Counted from the first letter of the stretch, positions 9,541 to 21,551 are shown. The stretch is 64,000 nt of DNA from Coenobita brevimanus (GCA_032717465.1 CM064666.1:3037501-3101500), one strand, 5' to 3'. Notes: generated by a model not told the origin, from the sequence alone. Translations and numbers: made by a program.

Positions 9541-12468
9541 GGGGGGGGGACCATAAATGCCCCCACCATCTGCCTCTCTCCCGGTGACGACTCAAGATGC
9601 CTGGAACCACTGTCTGACTCTCTTCTTCTTCATTTCTGCAACATTCGCGGCCTTTCCTCTAACTTTCGCTCTGTTGAGCACCACCTCTCCTCCTCTAAAC
9701 CTCACCTTCTTTTTCTAACGGAGACTCAGCTGTCTGAGGCAACTGACAGCAAACCCTTTTCTGTATCCTCCTACTTTCTCTATACTCATTTCAAAGCCAA
9801 AGGTGGCTGTTGTGTATATATACGCAACGACTTATCTTGCTCTCGTGTTCCTGAACTTGATTCTTCTGAATTCTCCACACTCTGGCTTCGGCTTTCCTGT
9901 CATTCTCTGACTAAATATATCTGTGCTGTTTACTTATCCCCTAATTCTACTGACTATCAAAAATTCTTCGACTATCTTACTTCTACGATGGAACACATTC
10001 TATCCATTTCTCCTTTCTCTGAAATCTCCATTCTTGGAGAATTCAATGTTCACCACCACCTTTGGCTCTCCTCTCCTTTCACGGATCCACCTGTTGAACA
10101 AGCCTACATCTTTTCTATCCTTAATGACCTAGAGCAGCTTGTACAGCACCCTACCCGTATCCCTGACCGCCTTGGAGAGAGCTCCAACATACTTGACCTC
10201 TTCCTCACAACTAATCCTTCTGCTTACTCTGTTAATCTTTTCTCTCCGTTGGGCTCCTCCGATCACAGCCTTATTACCTTAACCTGTCCTATCACTCCGG
10301 TACGGCCTGTGGACCCTCCAGAGAAACGTCGTCTGTGGCATTTTGGAGCCGCAGACTGGGAGGCCCTCAGGCAGTACTTCTTTGATTTTCCCTGGAATGA
10401 TTATTGCTTCCATGGCCGTGAGCCATCTGAGTGTGCCTTGCGCATTACGGAGGTTATTCTCTCGGGCATGGAAGCATACATTCCTTTCTCATATCCTTTG
10501 ACTAATGCAAGAAAGCCTTGGTTTAATCACGCTTGTTCTAATGCTGTCCGCAACAAGGAGAGGGCCTACAAAAGGTACCGGAGCCAACCCACCCCTGAAT
10601 CACATCATCTTTACGTTTCTGCCCGGAATCGTGCTAAGTCTGTTCTTCGCTCTACTAAAAATAATTTCATCCATACTAAATGCTCTCAACTCTCCAACTC
10701 GAATTCTTCCCGCTCCTTCTGGCATCTTGCCAAAAATCTTTCTAACAACTTTACCTCATCATCCTTCCCTCCTCTTTTCTACTCTGATGGTTCTGTAGCT
10801 ATTTCTTCTACCGATAAAGCAGATCTCTTCGCACAGACTTTCTCCTCCAATTCTACCTTAGACAATTCCGGTGCTGTTCTTCCATCACTTCCCCCCTCTG
10901 ACTTCCTCATGGCTGACATTAAAATTTCTTCAGTTGATGTATTTTCTGCCTTCACTGGCCTCAGTACTAACAAGGCATATGGGCCTGATGGGGTCCCTCC
11001 TGTTGTTCTCAAGAACTGTGCTTCTGTGCTTACACCCTGCCTAGGCAAACTCTTTCGTCTTTGTCTGTCAACTTGTACCTTTCCTTCTTGCTGGAAGTTT
11101 GCTCTCATTCAGCCAGTCCCAAAGAAGGGTGACCACTCCCAACCCTCCAACTATCGTCCAATTGCTTTAACGTCCTGTATTTCAAAAGTTTTCGAGTCAA
11201 TTCTTAATAGAAAAATTTTAAGGCATCTTTCCTATCACAACCTTCTTTCCGATCGTCAGTATGGGTTCCGTCAGGGACGCTCCACTGGCGATCTTCTCAC
11301 CTACCTTTCAGACTCCTGGTCATCCTCCTTTCGGGACTTTGGCGAAAGCTTTGCCATTGCACTTGACATCTCAAAGGCTTTCGATCGAGTCTGGCATAAA
11401 TCTTTAATTTCCAAACTGCCCTCCTACGGTTTCTATCCTTCTATCTGTGCCTTCATCGCTAGCTTCCTTTCTGGTCGTTCTATAGCCGCTGTTATAGACG
11501 GCCATCGTTCTTCTCCTAGATCTATCAACAGTGGTGTTCCTCAGGGCTCTGTCCTATCACCAACTCTCTTCCTTTTATTCATCAGTGATCTTCTAAGCTG
11601 TACATCTAACCCTATCCACTCATATGCTGATGACTCCACCCTTCACCTTTCCATTCGGTTCCCGCAACGCCCATCTCAGCAGTTACTTCAACAAACAAGG
11701 GATGAGGGTATGGCACACCTAATGTCTGACTTGGCTCGTATCTCTGACTGGGGTAAAAATAATATGGTTGTCTTTAATGCATCTAAGACTCAGTTCTTAC
11801 ACCTTTCAACCCGACAAAATCTTCCACAGGTATACCCACTAATGTTTAATAATATTCAGCTTAATCCTACATCATCCTTGAACATGCTTGGGGTTTCATT
11901 TACTCGGGACTTATCTTGGAAAGATCATATTACATCTCTTGTAAAATCTGCTTCCAAGAGATTGGGTGTGCTAAGCCGACTCCGCTCTTTCTTTACCCCT
12001 GCGCAATTGTTGACTCTATACAGGGGTTTTATCCGCCCCTGTGTGGAGTACAACTCTCATGTGTGGGGAGGCTCCCCTCATACAGCTCTTCTCAATAGGG
12101 TGGAGTCAAAGGCTTTTCGTCTCATTAACTCTCCTTCTCTTACTGACTCCCTTCAACCTCTGTCTCTTCGCCGCACTGTTGCATCTTTATCTCTTTTCTA
12201 TCGCTACTTTAATGGTCACTGCTCCTCTGAACTGTCTGCTTGCATTCCTCCACCTCTACGACAGGCGCGTAGCACCCGTCTGGCAGCAGACTCTCATCCT
12301 TTTTCTGTCCAACTCTCTAATGCAAGAATTAACCGTTACTCCCAGTCTTTCATTTATGCAACAGGTCAACTCTGGAACTGTCTCCCTCTGTCTGTATTTC
12401 CTGCTGCCTATGATCTCCAGTCTTTCAAACGCAGTGTGTCCAGGCATCTCAAAATGATCGGATCTTGA
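9325..12468 (+). CDS. LINE A ORF2: APE endonuclease - reverse transcriptase
   Basis: A 1047-residue open frame. The first ~90 residues come from repeat C and a junction, so the true start is uncertain; LINE homology starts at about LEPLSDS (9600). The endonuclease spans roughly residues 100-320: [10 protein letters not shown] (about 104), LTETQLS (about 130), [10 protein letters not shown] (about 238) and SSDHSLI (about 311). In family members the second motif is GDFN; here the catalytic Asp is Glu. RT spans about 545-850: [10 protein letters not shown] (about 550), [37 protein letters not shown] (about 736) and HSYADDST with catalytic DD at 769-770. The tail has [22 protein letters not shown]. 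It would encode target-primed reverse transcription in the nucleus. RT residues look intact, endonuclease activity is doubtful. Confidence 0.85.
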   Translation: MLELPFHQPSGLVPDHPPLLNFFSVSVTQRVGQHALQYKFLYLHQTTCTVHTTLPIQNLPKMGSFYQASESPGGGTINAPTICLSPGDDSRCLEPLSDSLLLHFCNIRGLSSNFRSVEHHLSSSKPHLLFLTETQLSEATDSKPFSVSSYFLYTHFKAKGGCCVYIRNDLSCSRVPELDSSEFSTLWLRLSCHSLTKYICAVYLSPNSTDYQKFFDYLTSTMEHILSISPFSEISILGEFNVHHHLWLSSPFTDPPVEQAYIFSILNDLEQLVQHPTRIPDRLGESSNILDLFLTTNPSAYSVNLFSPLGSSDHSLITLTCPITPVRPVDPPEKRRLWHFGAADWEALRQYFFDFPWNDYCFHGREPSECALRITEVILSGMEAYIPFSYPLTNARKPWFNHACSNAVRNKERAYKRYRSQPTPESHHLYVSARNRAKSVLRSTKNNFIHTKCSQLSNSNSSRSFWHLAKNLSNNFTSSSFPPLFYSDGSVAISSTDKADLFAQTFSSNSTLDNSGAVLPSLPPSDFLMADIKISSVDVFSAFTGLSTNKAYGPDGVPPVVLKNCASVLTPCLGKLFRLCLSTCTFPSCWKFALIQPVPKKGDHSQPSNYRPIALTSCISKVFESILNRKILRHLSYHNLLSDRQYGFRQGRSTGDLLTYLSDSWSSSFRDFGESFAIALDISKAFDRVWHKSLISKLPSYGFYPSICAFIASFLSGRSIAAVIDGHRSSPRSINSGVPQGSVLSPTLFLLFISDLLSCTSNPIHSYADDSTLHLSIRFPQRPSQQLLQQTRDEGMAHLMSDLARISDWGKNNMVVFNASKTQFLHLSTRQNLPQVYPLMFNNIQLNPTSSLNMLGVSFTRDLSWKDHITSLVKSASKRLGVLSRLRSFFTPAQLLTLYRGFIRPCVEYNSHVWGGSPHTALLNRVESKAFRLINSPSLTDSLQPLSLRRTVASLSLFYRYFNGHCSSELSACIPPPLRQARSTRLAADSHPFSVQLSNARINRYSQSFIYATGQLWNCLPLSVFPAAYDLQSFKRSVSRHLKMIGS

Positions 12469-12570
12469 ATTTGGCTCTCTATTGTATTTTGTTTTTCTCT
12501 TGGAGGGAACTGTTACTGCGGGCTCATGGCCTTTGGTTCCTTCATCCTCGCATAAAAAAAAAAAAAAAAC
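9541..12570 (+). mobile_element. LINE A copy 2, nearly intact, inserted in Gypsy Gag
   Basis: Contains one uninterrupted endonuclease-RT ORF and ends after TTCATCCTCGCATAAAAA in a ~16-nt poly(A) at about 12555-12570. On both sides the surrounding minus-strand Gypsy Gag resumes, so this is an insertion. Of the eight LINE A copies here it is the only one with a full open frame. No ORF1 (gag-like) is visible upstream, so it is probably 5'-truncated. Confidence 0.85.
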
Positions 12571-13342
12571 ATGATGGACTACATGCTTCAAATGGTTATC
12601 TACATGCTGCCTGCACTCCACCACTATTCCCTCACTAATCTTCAGGTGGCTGTCAACATGCTGTTTGCATTCCGTCACTATTCCCTCAATAATTTTCAGC
12701 TGGTCGTCTACATGCTTCACCCAGTTGTCTAGATGGTGTCTGAACTCCATCACGTTATTGCTTACCTCACACTGCTGCTGTAGCTAAGTGTATACTTCTT
12801 CCTTCAACTGCTTCTGCTCTTCCTTCATTTCTTCCATGAAAGCATCAAGCTGTCCTTGCATCCTTAGTTGTACTTCCCTCTGTTGCTCTTGTAATGCCTC
12901 CTTAAGCTGTTCATATCATTCTTTTTTGTTCTTCACGTTGTGGCTCTAGTTGTTCACTGTGTGCTAGCAATTGTTCTTTGAGTTCTTCATTTTATGCCTG
13001 TAATTGTCCTCTGAGTTCTTTCTGTCCTTCATTCTGTGCCTGTAGTCCTTCATTCTGTTTTTGAAGTTGTACACTTTGTGCTTGTAAATGTTTTTTAAGT
13101 TCTTTCTGTATTTTATTCTGTGCTTGTAGTCCTGCATTCTGTGCTTGTAGTTGGACACTTTGTGTTTGCAATAGCTTCATGACTGCAGCCAGTGAGACCT
13201 CGTTCTCCTGCCCAATTCCGGATTTTGTCTGCACAACCCCCTGCTCCACATCGAAGACTAGATTCACTGCAGCACTTTCCAATAAAATCCACATTCCTGA
13301 CACCACTGTTACATCCCCACCCCACACTGGCACAGGCTCCAA
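12571..13342 (-). pseudogene. Gypsy Gag N-terminal region, coiled coil
   Basis: Minus strand from 13342 gives an ORF with repeated LQAQN heptad-like blocks (LLQTQSVQLQAQNAGLQAQN, later LQAQSVQLQKQNEGLQAQN), a clear coiled coil, ending at 12992. A second piece at 12753-12571 repeats IVxECxQHVDxHLK three times. Stops separate the pieces. Position just after the 5' LTR and ahead of the Gag core makes this the start of Gag. Interrupted by LINE A at 12570. Confidence 0.6.
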
Positions 13343-14113
13343 CAGCAGTAATACTGTATAGGAAGGACGTTGCCCTGTGATTTGTTCTTCCTATGGTCAG
13401 CCTTTCGGTGTACAGCACACAAGATCAGCTGAGGCAAAAATAAACACTGGCTTCTTAAGTTCACTGTCTTTATTTTTCCAAATAATTACACTTAATGCTT
13501 TCCAACTTCACTTCACTATTTTTCACAAGCACCGAAGACACACACTGTAATAACACTTCGCTGTTTCACTTCACTGTCTCCCTACAACACTTCACTATTT
13601 TCACAAGTACTGATGATACACAAACTGCAACAACACTTCACTGTTTCCCAACAACACTTCATTATTTTCATAAGTACCAAAAATATACACACTGCGCTGA
13701 CATTAAACTACACTCAAAAGTGAACTGAAACTGACTGAACCTGCTCTGGTCTTTTCCCCATCCTTATATAAGCTTCCCATATTCTAGAGTGCTCTAAACT
13801 TTTCCACAGATCTCATGCATTCCCGAAGGGAGCAATGGTTACAACAGTTACCAACTGAGAGACATCCAAAACATGCCAGAGTTTTCTTCCATTGCATAAT
13901 ACTCTAAATTATTTAGCATACAGACTTAAATTGAATTACACAATTTAACAAACAATCACATAAAAAAAATGATAAAGAAAAAGAGCACAAAAATTTATGC
14001 ATAACTTACAAAACATCTATGCTTACAAACAGCAGGCTAACTGACGGCTCTGACTAGTATTGGAACTACAGTAAACATAGAGAATTCTCCAGGACAATCC
14101 AGCTAGCAATCCA
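13343..14113 (-). repeat. 5' LTR and leader of the minus-strand Gypsy
   Basis: On the minus strand it starts TGTTATGAATCTGG at about 14113 and has a TATA region (AAGCTTATATAAGG, about 13770), tandem ~70-bp blocks with GAAGTGTTGTTG (13500-13700) and AATAAAGACAG near 13470. It ends with leader GGAGCCTGTGCCAGTGTGGGG near 13325. It aligns with 4309-5128 in opposite orientation. The exact U5/leader border is not resolved. Confidence 0.75.
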
Positions 14114-14449
14114 GATTCATAACACTACGTTTTTTCACATATTGTTGTACATTCTGTTATAGTGCTGGTAATGCTGGTTTTCCGTTCAACCTTATATGCA
14201 TATATCCTTATAGAAGAATCTACTGCAAACAATTTGAGACTAAAATGAATAACGTAGCATGAAAAATAATGTTAAAAATAAGAAAAGAATAGAAACATAT
14301 GCGAGTAACTACTCGCAGCCTGGCAAGCCCGAGTCAACCTAGGGATGTTGTGAGGCGCGCGTGTGAGGCCAGCCGAAGTGTAGTATTCATGTACCGTTCG
14401 TCCCGCCCCTGTAACCACCGGGAGTGGAAACTCCACCCTATTCCCATGA
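14114..14449. other. No gene recognised
   Basis: AT-rich then mixed sequence with no recognised domain on either strand. Confidence 0.4.
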
Positions 14450-14571
14450 TCATGGCCTGCAGCTTGTGACTCGTGAGAACAGTCCGTTAGAAGCCGGCAG
14501 TCCAGAGGGATGTACACATGTTCCCAGAGCAGTGCAACGAGCAGTGATTAGCGACGGGCATCGCTAATACC
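14450..14571 (+). repeat. Satellite-like ~150-bp unit, left flank of piggyBac
   Basis: GTTCCCAGAGCAGTGCAAC and CCGGCAGTCCAGAGGGATG resemble blocks in 20555-20880 (CTTCCCAGAGAAATGCAAC, GGCATCCACAAGAGACGG). The same repeat on both sides of the piggyBac implies insertion into a tandem repeat. Confidence 0.55.
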
Positions 14572-15117
14572 TTAACCCTATTCGGTGCAACCCGTATCAT
14601 TTTTGATACACCCTGACTAATTTTTACCAATAAACTCTAGTTTGTAAGCAATGCATGGTCTCACGATTGTTTTCTTATTAAATTACTGGAAACACAACAT
14701 AATGGTGATTCTGAGCGAAAAAACTGTTGAAACGAGCGTTTTCTCTAAAATTAACGATTTTTCCCCTTGGAGAGCGCTAAACAAAAAGAAAACGCTTGAA
14801 GATGAGTGGAATGTCTGGGACCTTAGCCTAGGCAAGCCTAACGGGCATCAACACAGCTTCCAGACGTACGATACGTTTCCTATTTTCATTAAAACTACTT
14901 TATTTTCTATGTATTATTCATTGTTCATACTTTATGACTCCTCATACCTAGTGAAATAGTTATTTCATTCACTAATTTTATTATCTATGTATTATTCATT
15001 GTTTTCTCTCTATGACTCCTCATACCCAATGAAATGGTTGTTCGAACACATACACACAGATACACACATATGCATTGTATTGTGCACACAGATACACACA
15101 CGTGTATTGTAATGTGC

Positions 15118-15142
15118 ACACACACACACACACACACACACA
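15118..15142 (+). repeat. (CA)n microsatellite
   Basis: Uninterrupted CA dinucleotide run within a CA-rich segment from about 15050. Confidence 0.9.
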
Positions 15143-15206
15143 AACCTCGCGGCTCTCGTGTAGACGTGCCGGACGACGGTTAGTTAGCAATTAATTAGGG
15201 GACGGG

Positions 15207-17075
15207 GTGGATGTGTTGATGGACGTAGTCATGGCATTTACTTTCGACTATGTTGACGACCCAGTCGAAGATTACTTGGAAGAGGTAGTTGGCGATGATG
15301 ATGATGATGACCTTGCCTTGGATAGAGTAGCTGAGGGCGACGATGAAGATGAGGATCAGAATGATGACAAAATGAAGAAGAGTGGGTACCACTCAGAAAC
15401 AGAAAGCCACTGGTGAAAAATAGATTAATCAGTTCTTTGGACCAATGCTTGAACGAACAAAATTATGACGAATTTGTCCTGCCACACGAGCTCAGGGAAT
15501 ATACCTGAATTTTAGAGAAACCCCAGAGAAAATCAGATATCGGTAAGTTAATAACATGGACCAATCATACAGAAGGTAGGCCTGTTGAGAAGGTATTGCC
15601 TAGTGAAGGATGTTTGTTAGGAGAGGCAAGGTCAGCTAATACAGAAATAATGGCATGGGAGTTGTTTATAACATCTAATATGATTGATGGTATTGTAACC
15701 CATGCTAACACAAGGCATAATTACCGAAATTTCTAATACTAACAGTGCTGAAATACCAACACACGTCAAGATGACTGATGCCATTGAATTGAAAAGCTTT
15801 TTTGGCCTGCTCAATGCAAGAAGCTTGTTGGGACAAAATAAATATTGCTATAATCGTCTCTTCATGGAAGGGTTTGGTCACACAATATTTGGAGCCGTCA
15901 TGTCTGTAAAACGATTTGGTTTCTTACATGCCAACTTAACTTTTAACAACATTGATACCAGACACCAGAGATGGGTACACGATCAACATTGATACCAGAC
16001 ACCAGAGATGGGTACACGATCGGTTTGCAGCAATCAGGGAGCTTTTTGAACAGTTCAGTAATTGCTGTTGCTCAGTGTTAGAGCCAGGTGACTTCTTGAC
16101 CACTGATGAAACGTTATATGGGTGTAGAACACAAATAGGGTTCAGACTACAATAAGAGCAAACCCGTACTCTACGGCCTCCTATATAAATCTATTAATGC
16201 TGTTGGCTCTCCATTTACCTTTAGGACAGTTGTATATTCAGGTAAGCCTGGAGAGCCAGGACCACACTACATACGCGGTATAGTCCCAACAGTGAAAGCT
16301 CTGGTAAGTCAGTTACAAGCCTCAGTCGACCTTAGAGGTAGGATTATTAGCCTGGATAGATTGTACACCAGTATAGAGTTACTGGAGTGGCTTCAAACAC
16401 AAGGTATCTCAGCCTTAGGTACTATAAATTCTACTAGGAAAGGCATACCACCAGAGATAAAGACAGTCACAGAAAGGGAAGATAGGTCATACCAAATTTA
16501 CTGGAAGAAACACGGGGAGGAAATGACACTGAATCTTATGTAACACTCACCAAAAGCAAAGGTAAGAAAAATGTGTTATTTCTGAGCACAGTTTCCCCTA
16601 TATTAGGAATTACCAAGGATGATGATTTGAAAAAAAAAAAAAAGCTATATTTAAATTGTATGATTTCACTAAAGGAGGCACTGACATTATGGATCAGAGA
16701 ATAAGTTTTCATACAGTGCACACTAAATCTAGAAGATGGACAGTGAATGCCCTTGGCTACACTGTCGACACTGCCAGAGTAAATTCACAGACAATTTATT
16801 CGTTATATAATAATCAGGACCCAAGAAAAATTGCTTCAATCTCCTATGGCTGGCAGTTAGTGAAGGCATTGTGTAATCTGCAGATTGAAAGAAGAAAAGT
16901 TGAGGCTTATGGTCTGACCAGGAATACAATAGCTAAGATGAATCTGATGCTCGGACAGGGAGATGTAGAGGAGGCCGTCCCAGAAGTAACACATGAGAAT
17001 AGGTCAGGCAAGCGGCACAAGTGTCATTCATGCCTGGAGTCTTTATGGTCCAGGATACACTCAGAATCGCCCTAA
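15207..17075 (+). pseudogene. piggyBac transposase (DDE_Tnp_1_7 type), pseudogene
   Basis: The N-terminus is acidic (VGDDDDDDLALDRVAEGDDEDED), typical of the family. Then come WPFYF-like remnants, MTDAIELKSFFGLLNARSLLG and the three catalytic-Asp regions: TTDETLYGCR (about 16100), SLDRLYTSIELLEWL (about 16350) and KGGTDIMDQ (about 16675). After the last is SRRWTVNALGYTVDTARVNSQ and a C-terminal Cys/His-rich start (GKRHKCHSC). Breaks: in-frame stops near 15415 and 15510, a frameshift from a 37-bp duplication (15948-16021), a stop near 16152, and a shift at the A-run 16629-16641. It would cut and paste the element at TTAA but is inactive. The start at 15207 is the first Met of the acidic region. 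Confidence 0.88.
15948..16021 (+). repeat. 37-bp exact tandem duplication in the transposase
   Basis: Units 15948-15984 and 15985-16021 are identical, starting AACATTGATACCAGACACC. 37 is not a multiple of 3, so this alone shifts the frame before the RFAAIRELFEQF segment. Confidence 0.95.
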
Positions 17076-18316
17076 AGTAAAATCGTCTACGAAACAATGT
17101 CATGTCACAAGCACACCTGTGATCAGCATTGAAATAAAGTATGTATGAAATGGTATAGTAACATGCCCAATCAGTGAAAGTCTTGTTTTGGAAATTAAAA
17201 ATGAATATGCATGTCTGCGAATATGTATAGATTATGACTGAGTTTACGTTATATACGGATTATATTTTTGTTTAAAAATTTCCTTATATGATAGATGTAA
17301 ATAGAGATACGGAAGGTGAGGATCTTGCAGCATAAGAATCCTCCAGCTTACTTATATTAGTTGTAAGTGTAGAGTAAAAAGGATGTTCGAGTGCGTAGGA
17401 TCAAATACCGCCGGAAAATACATAGATTAGGAGCATAGGCATGGATAGCCCCGAGTTAATGGTTACTACTCTTTCGACCTGTGACGGGCTGTGGGTCACT
17501 GAGGGCCCTGTTAGTCAATTGGCACCCGTCGGGATCTTTTTAACTTACCAGGGGTCGATGCTGCAGGGGGTGGATCAGCTGAAATGAAGCATGGTCTCGC
17601 AGTGGAGAGAAGGAGCTGGGGCCTGATTGACTGCTGTCTCCCTTGAAAGAGGCAAGGCTCTGGACCTAACCCCTCATATCCACACTGTGCCTGTGCATTA
17701 ACTAGGAAACAGCTTGTTCTCCGGTTAATAATGATATAGGGTATAACCAGGAAGCTACAGGCTGCTGTAAGCGGTTCAGTAATCCAAAGACCGGCACGTT
17801 TCCTGGTTAACAGTCTACTCGTAAGAATTTAATGATGACCCCGCATGTACGGAGCTTTGGCTGGCAGCTGCATTTTCTCGTGGTGACTACTAACAAAGGA
17901 TCAAGGGACTGACTTTTGGAGAGACTGACTGGCTGACCGACAAAGGTCTCAGTGATAGGCTAGTGATTGACCAGTGGGAAATTACTAATAAACTGACATC
18001 AGAAGGACAGTCTACTGACTTTGTCGGTATTTTGGGATTGACTGCCCCACTGAATAACTATTGATTTATACTGTATATTGATGATGTTTTGGGTATAACT
18101 ATTCATAACTGAATATTTGTTATTGCATTGCTCTGAATACTCCTTGGGGCATAGCATGAGCAGATAGAGCTACCGTGCCCTTTGAATAATTGGTTATAAC
18201 TAAATATTTCTCTGTGCCCTTCAATTTTAATTTGCAGTACTCAGATTTAGAAATACCTATATAATATATTGGTGACAACAGATTCAGCCTTCTCAAGGAC
18301 CTCTTTCAGCTGTAAA
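17076..18316. other. Non-coding interior of piggyBac
   Basis: AT-rich 3' region after the transposase, then mixed sequence. No domain or terminal repeats recognised. Confidence 0.4.
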
Positions 18317-18318
18317 TA

Positions 18319-18556
18319 AGGAGTGAGAAGCAGGTAGACCTTTATTATACAACAGAGGGGCAGGCAGAATAGGAGGTAGGTAAGGCACAAGGCTGTTGAT
18401 GTGGAATTTTGCAATTATTATGCAATATGTATGCCTTTTCAAGCATTTATCTCCCGTACATCTACCGCCTTCTGCCTTATCTACCTCCTGTTCTCCCCGG
18501 CCCTTTCTCACTCGCCATCCATTTGTATGATAAAGGTCTACCTGTTTCTCACTCCT
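18319..18556. mobile_element. Fold-back MITE with TA target
   Basis: Left arm AGGAGTGAGAAGCAGGTAGA (18319 onward) and right arm, whose reverse complement reads AGGAGTGAGAAACAGGTAGA, are bordered by TA (18317-18318, 18557-18558). Inner arms also pair (GGAGGTAGGTAAGGCA with TGCCTTATCTACCTCC). The 238 bp has no coding potential. TA flanks suggest a Tc1/mariner-mobilised MITE (inference). Confidence 0.7.
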
Positions 18557-18619
18557 TAGTTATACGTGAAGTGGGTCCATGAGAAGGTCGAGTCTGTTTT
18601 GTTCTCACGAATAGATTAT

Positions 18620-18930
18620 ATTTCACACACCAACACAATCCTCACAAACCACCACAGACCTCACACACGAGCTCATTTCTCACACACCACCACAGTCCTC
18701 ACACACCTCCACAGTCCTCACTCACCAACACAGTCCTCACACACCAACGCAATCGTCACACACCACCACAGTCCTCACACACCAACACAGTCCTCACACA
18801 CCACCAGTCCTCACACCACCACTGTCCTCACTCAACACAATCCTCACACACCACCACAGTCCTCACACACCAACACAGTCCTCACGCACCAACACAGTCC
18901 TCACGCACCAACACAGTTCTCACTCCACAC
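18620..18930 (+). repeat. ~20-bp minisatellite
   Basis: Variants of CACACACCAACACAGTCCT repeat about 14 times, some with CCACC instead of CCAAC. The apparent His/Thr/Ser-rich ORF here is just this repeat. Confidence 0.85.
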
Positions 18931-19274
18931 GTGTAAAATTAATTAATAAGAATAATCTTTTACTTCTATAAATTCATTATTATATAGTGGTAATGACATT
19001 CGAAAAATTAATAACTACTTTCTAAAGGGAGGAGGTTGGGGAAAGTGGTTGGTGGGATACATGGCGAGTTGGGTCCTCGTCCCGTATCCTGGTTACACAC
19101 TTTTTTGAGTGTGGCTGAAACTCGCTTAGCTAAATATTATATTCAGTCATTAGAAAGAAATATATGGTAGTATTCTCATCATCATCATTATGTACTTTCC
19201 ATTTTTAGTCCACAGCAGGACTGGACTCTTCACTTAGGGAGGTTTTAGTCAGGAAGCCCTAACCCACGGCCCTG

Positions 19275-19812
19275 CACAGTTGTTGACTTTATACACGGGT
19301 TTTATTCGCTCCTGGGTAGAGCGCAGCTGTCATGTGTGGGGAGGCTCCCCACACAGTTCTTCTCAACAGGATGGAGTCGGAGACTTTTCGTCTCATTAAC
19401 TTTCTTCTTACTGGCTCCCTTCAACCTCTGTCTCTTCGCGGCGCTGTTGCATCATTGTCTCTTTTCTATCGCCACTTCAATGGTCACTGCTCCTCTGAAC
19501 TGTCTGTTTGCATCCCTCCACCACCACGGCAGGCACGCAGCACCCGTCTTAGCAACAAACTCAGCCCTTTTCTGTCCAACTCTCTAATGCAAGAGTTAAC
19601 AGTCATTCATGTATGCAACAGGTCAACTCTGGAATTGTCTCCATCTCTGTTTTTCTTACTGCCTACGGTCTCCAGTCTTTCATACACAGTGTGTCCAGGC
19701 ATCTCGAAATGAACTGATCTTGAATTTGGCTCTGCTGTCGTTTTTTTTCTTGGAGGGAGCAATTTGTAGGTCCTGCCCTTTGGTTCCTTCTTTCTTGCAT
19801 AAAAAAAAAATA
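19275..19812 (+). mobile_element. LINE A copy, 3' fragment
   Basis: Starts within the post-RT region (CACAGTTGTTGACTTTATAC), includes the GTGTGGGGAGGCTCCCCACAC block and ends TTGCATAAAAAAAAAA. Contains frameshifts. 5'-truncated. Confidence 0.85.
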
Positions 19813-20531
19813 CTTGCTTGTATAACCAGAAATTATTTACATGCTTACATTATTAGATTTCCTTGACTAATAGCTACCTCTCCATCAACTAGTCTACCTA
19901 GTAGTAAATCCACTGAAAGTGGGTTTAGGAGTTATGATGGTAAGGAAGAAAGGGAGAGTATTAGTGGTGGCGAGTGAGTGAGAGAGATGGTGGTGAGAAA
20001 AAAAGCGGTGGTAGTGAGACAGGGAGAGTAGGGTAGAAAGGAATATAGTGGTGAGTGTGAGGGTGATGGAGGGAGGGAAGGTGGTGGTGAGGAAGATGGG
20101 AGGTGGTGAGTGTGAGGGAGGAAGGGTGGTGATGTTGATGATGAGGAAGATGTGTAAGCTATCAACTTCCATGTTATGGACGGTGTGTGTGTGTGTGAGA
20201 CAACAGTAAACGGTTTATTGATACTGCAGCCCTCAGACTGAAAATATAGCCTACAGCTTTGATATATGGCAAACATGATAAGAGTTGGTGAATGGTAAAA
20301 TATATGGTCATTTGATATTTACATTAATTTTAAATTTGATAATAGTTAAACGTGTGTGTGTGTGTGTGTGTGTGTGTTTCAGTGCACGCGGGTGCAGTAC
20401 GATATGTTTGGCGGCGCTTGCCTTTCAACGGCGCCGACGTGTCCGAATGTGTTCCTTTCACTTCGTCAAACCAATAATATTACTCAAGATTCTTTTCACG
20501 ATACTAGGGTCGTAAGTGTGGGAAATCGCCA
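19813..20531. other. Non-coding, purine-rich and (TG)n stretches
   Basis: About 19920-20160 is purine-rich with recurring GGTGGTGAG; (TG)n at about 20352-20377. No gene seen. Confidence 0.5.
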
Positions 20532-20554
20532 AGGGTTGCACTGAATAGGGTTAA

Positions 20555-20880
20555 GCAGCAGATCACCTAGTCTCCTTGCAGTCCTGTGATGCCATATCTT
20601 TTCACTGAGTCAGAGGCTGGCATCCACAAGAGACGGACCTGCTTCCCAGAGAAATGCAACAGCAGCAATGAAGAATACCCCTGGTGTCTTGGCGATGTTT
20701 TAGCGACTAGGTTACCCAATTTCCTTGCAGTTCAGTGACTCAATATCTCCACCGAGTTGGAGATTGGCAGGCCTGACAGACGAACGTCAACAGAGCTGTG
20801 CAACCCCCAGCAGCAGTCAGCAGATCAGCCCAGTCTTCCTCTCATTTCTGTGACTCCATATCTCTACATTTAACGGTATT
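20555..20880 (+). repeat. Tandem ~150-bp satellite units, right flank of piggyBac
   Basis: Blocks TCCTTGCAGTCCTGTGATGCC...CCATATCT and TTCCTTGCAGTTCAGTGACTC...ATATCTCCAC recur, with a partial third (ATTTCTGTGACTCCATATCTC near 20850). Related to 14450-14571. Confidence 0.6.
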
Positions 20881-21377
20881 TTCTTTCTGTATTCTAGATT
20901 ATGAGTATTAGGTAGTGAGTGAATTTAGTTGCTTAAGTTTCATTGTAACGTAACCATTCTTTCTGTTGCAACTGGTAAATTCACAGTTTTTCTCTTGAAC
21001 TTGATTGAATGTCAAATTGCATTTAACTTTTTCAGTTATTCTCAAATTACTTTGCTTCCAGCTTGGACAAACTTTCGTTGATATAACTACGACTGGTTGT
21101 TTAGCCATTATTTAATATTAGTTCATAATGAAACCATTTGTGCAAGCTAGGAGAGACAAAAGAGAGGACCTGGTTTAGTATTACTAGGTTCCAGGATAAA
21201 TTATTATTTCTCCGGGGGCAGGTTCTTTCTCTGGAAGCCAACAAGACTCATTAATTAAGCTTTAGTGAGTGATTAGCTCTTGCTGAGTACTGTTTAATGA
21301 GAAAGTTGATAAATTTCTCGTTTTCTGATAATTGGCAACGGAAGCCAAAATAAAGTAAAAAACTCAAAACTCTAATC

Positions 21378-21482
21378 CGAGGGTGAGGAACGTCCGGCCT
21401 CCGGGCCGTACAAGGCCCGCAAGACTATTTGATCAGGCCTGGGAGGCAATTCATGAATGCAATTTCATAAACTCATGAATGA

Positions 21483-21551
<69 letters not shown>

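Larger units (their letters stand above)
5129..14113 (-). mobile_element. Gypsy-type LTR retrotransposon, minus strand, internally deleted and carrying nested LINEs
   Basis: In minus-strand order the element has: 5' LTR (about 14113-13343), Gag N-terminal coiled coil (13342-12571), LINE A inserted in plus orientation (about 9541-12570), Gag core and zinc knuckle (about 9290-7943), LINE B (about 6900-7908), integrase (about 6640-5434), polypurine tract near 5360 and the start of a 3' LTR (5352-5129). Protease, RT and RNase H are not detectable between Gag and integrase, so the body is deleted there. The element is non-autonomous and broken. Confidence 0.8.
14576..20550 (+). mobile_element. piggyBac DNA transposon, ~6 kb, with nested insertions
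   Basis: Left end CCCTATTCGGTGCAACCCG follows TTAA (14572-14575). Right end, reverse-complemented, is CCCTATTCAGTGCAACCCT, followed by TTAA (20551-20554). This is a textbook TTAA duplication with 19-bp TIRs at about 90% identity. It contains a broken piggyBac transposase (15207-17075), a TA-flanked MITE (18319-18556), a minisatellite (18620-18930) and a LINE A fragment (19275-19812). These insertions and expansions explain why it exceeds the usual ~2.5 kb. Confidence 0.85.

Noticed and set aside
10779..11108. Antisense 109-residue ORF also present at 29585-29914 and in part at 1003-1227
   Set aside because: It mirrors the LINE A RT coding strand; conservation follows from the sense ORF and the recency of the copies. 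No independent domain.
18620..18930. CRISPR-like regular repeat
   Set aside because: Units are contiguous and imperfect with no unique spacers, and the context is eukaryotic transposon DNA.
18566..18946. His/Thr/Ser-rich ORF
   Set aside because: A ~20-bp minisatellite read in one frame.
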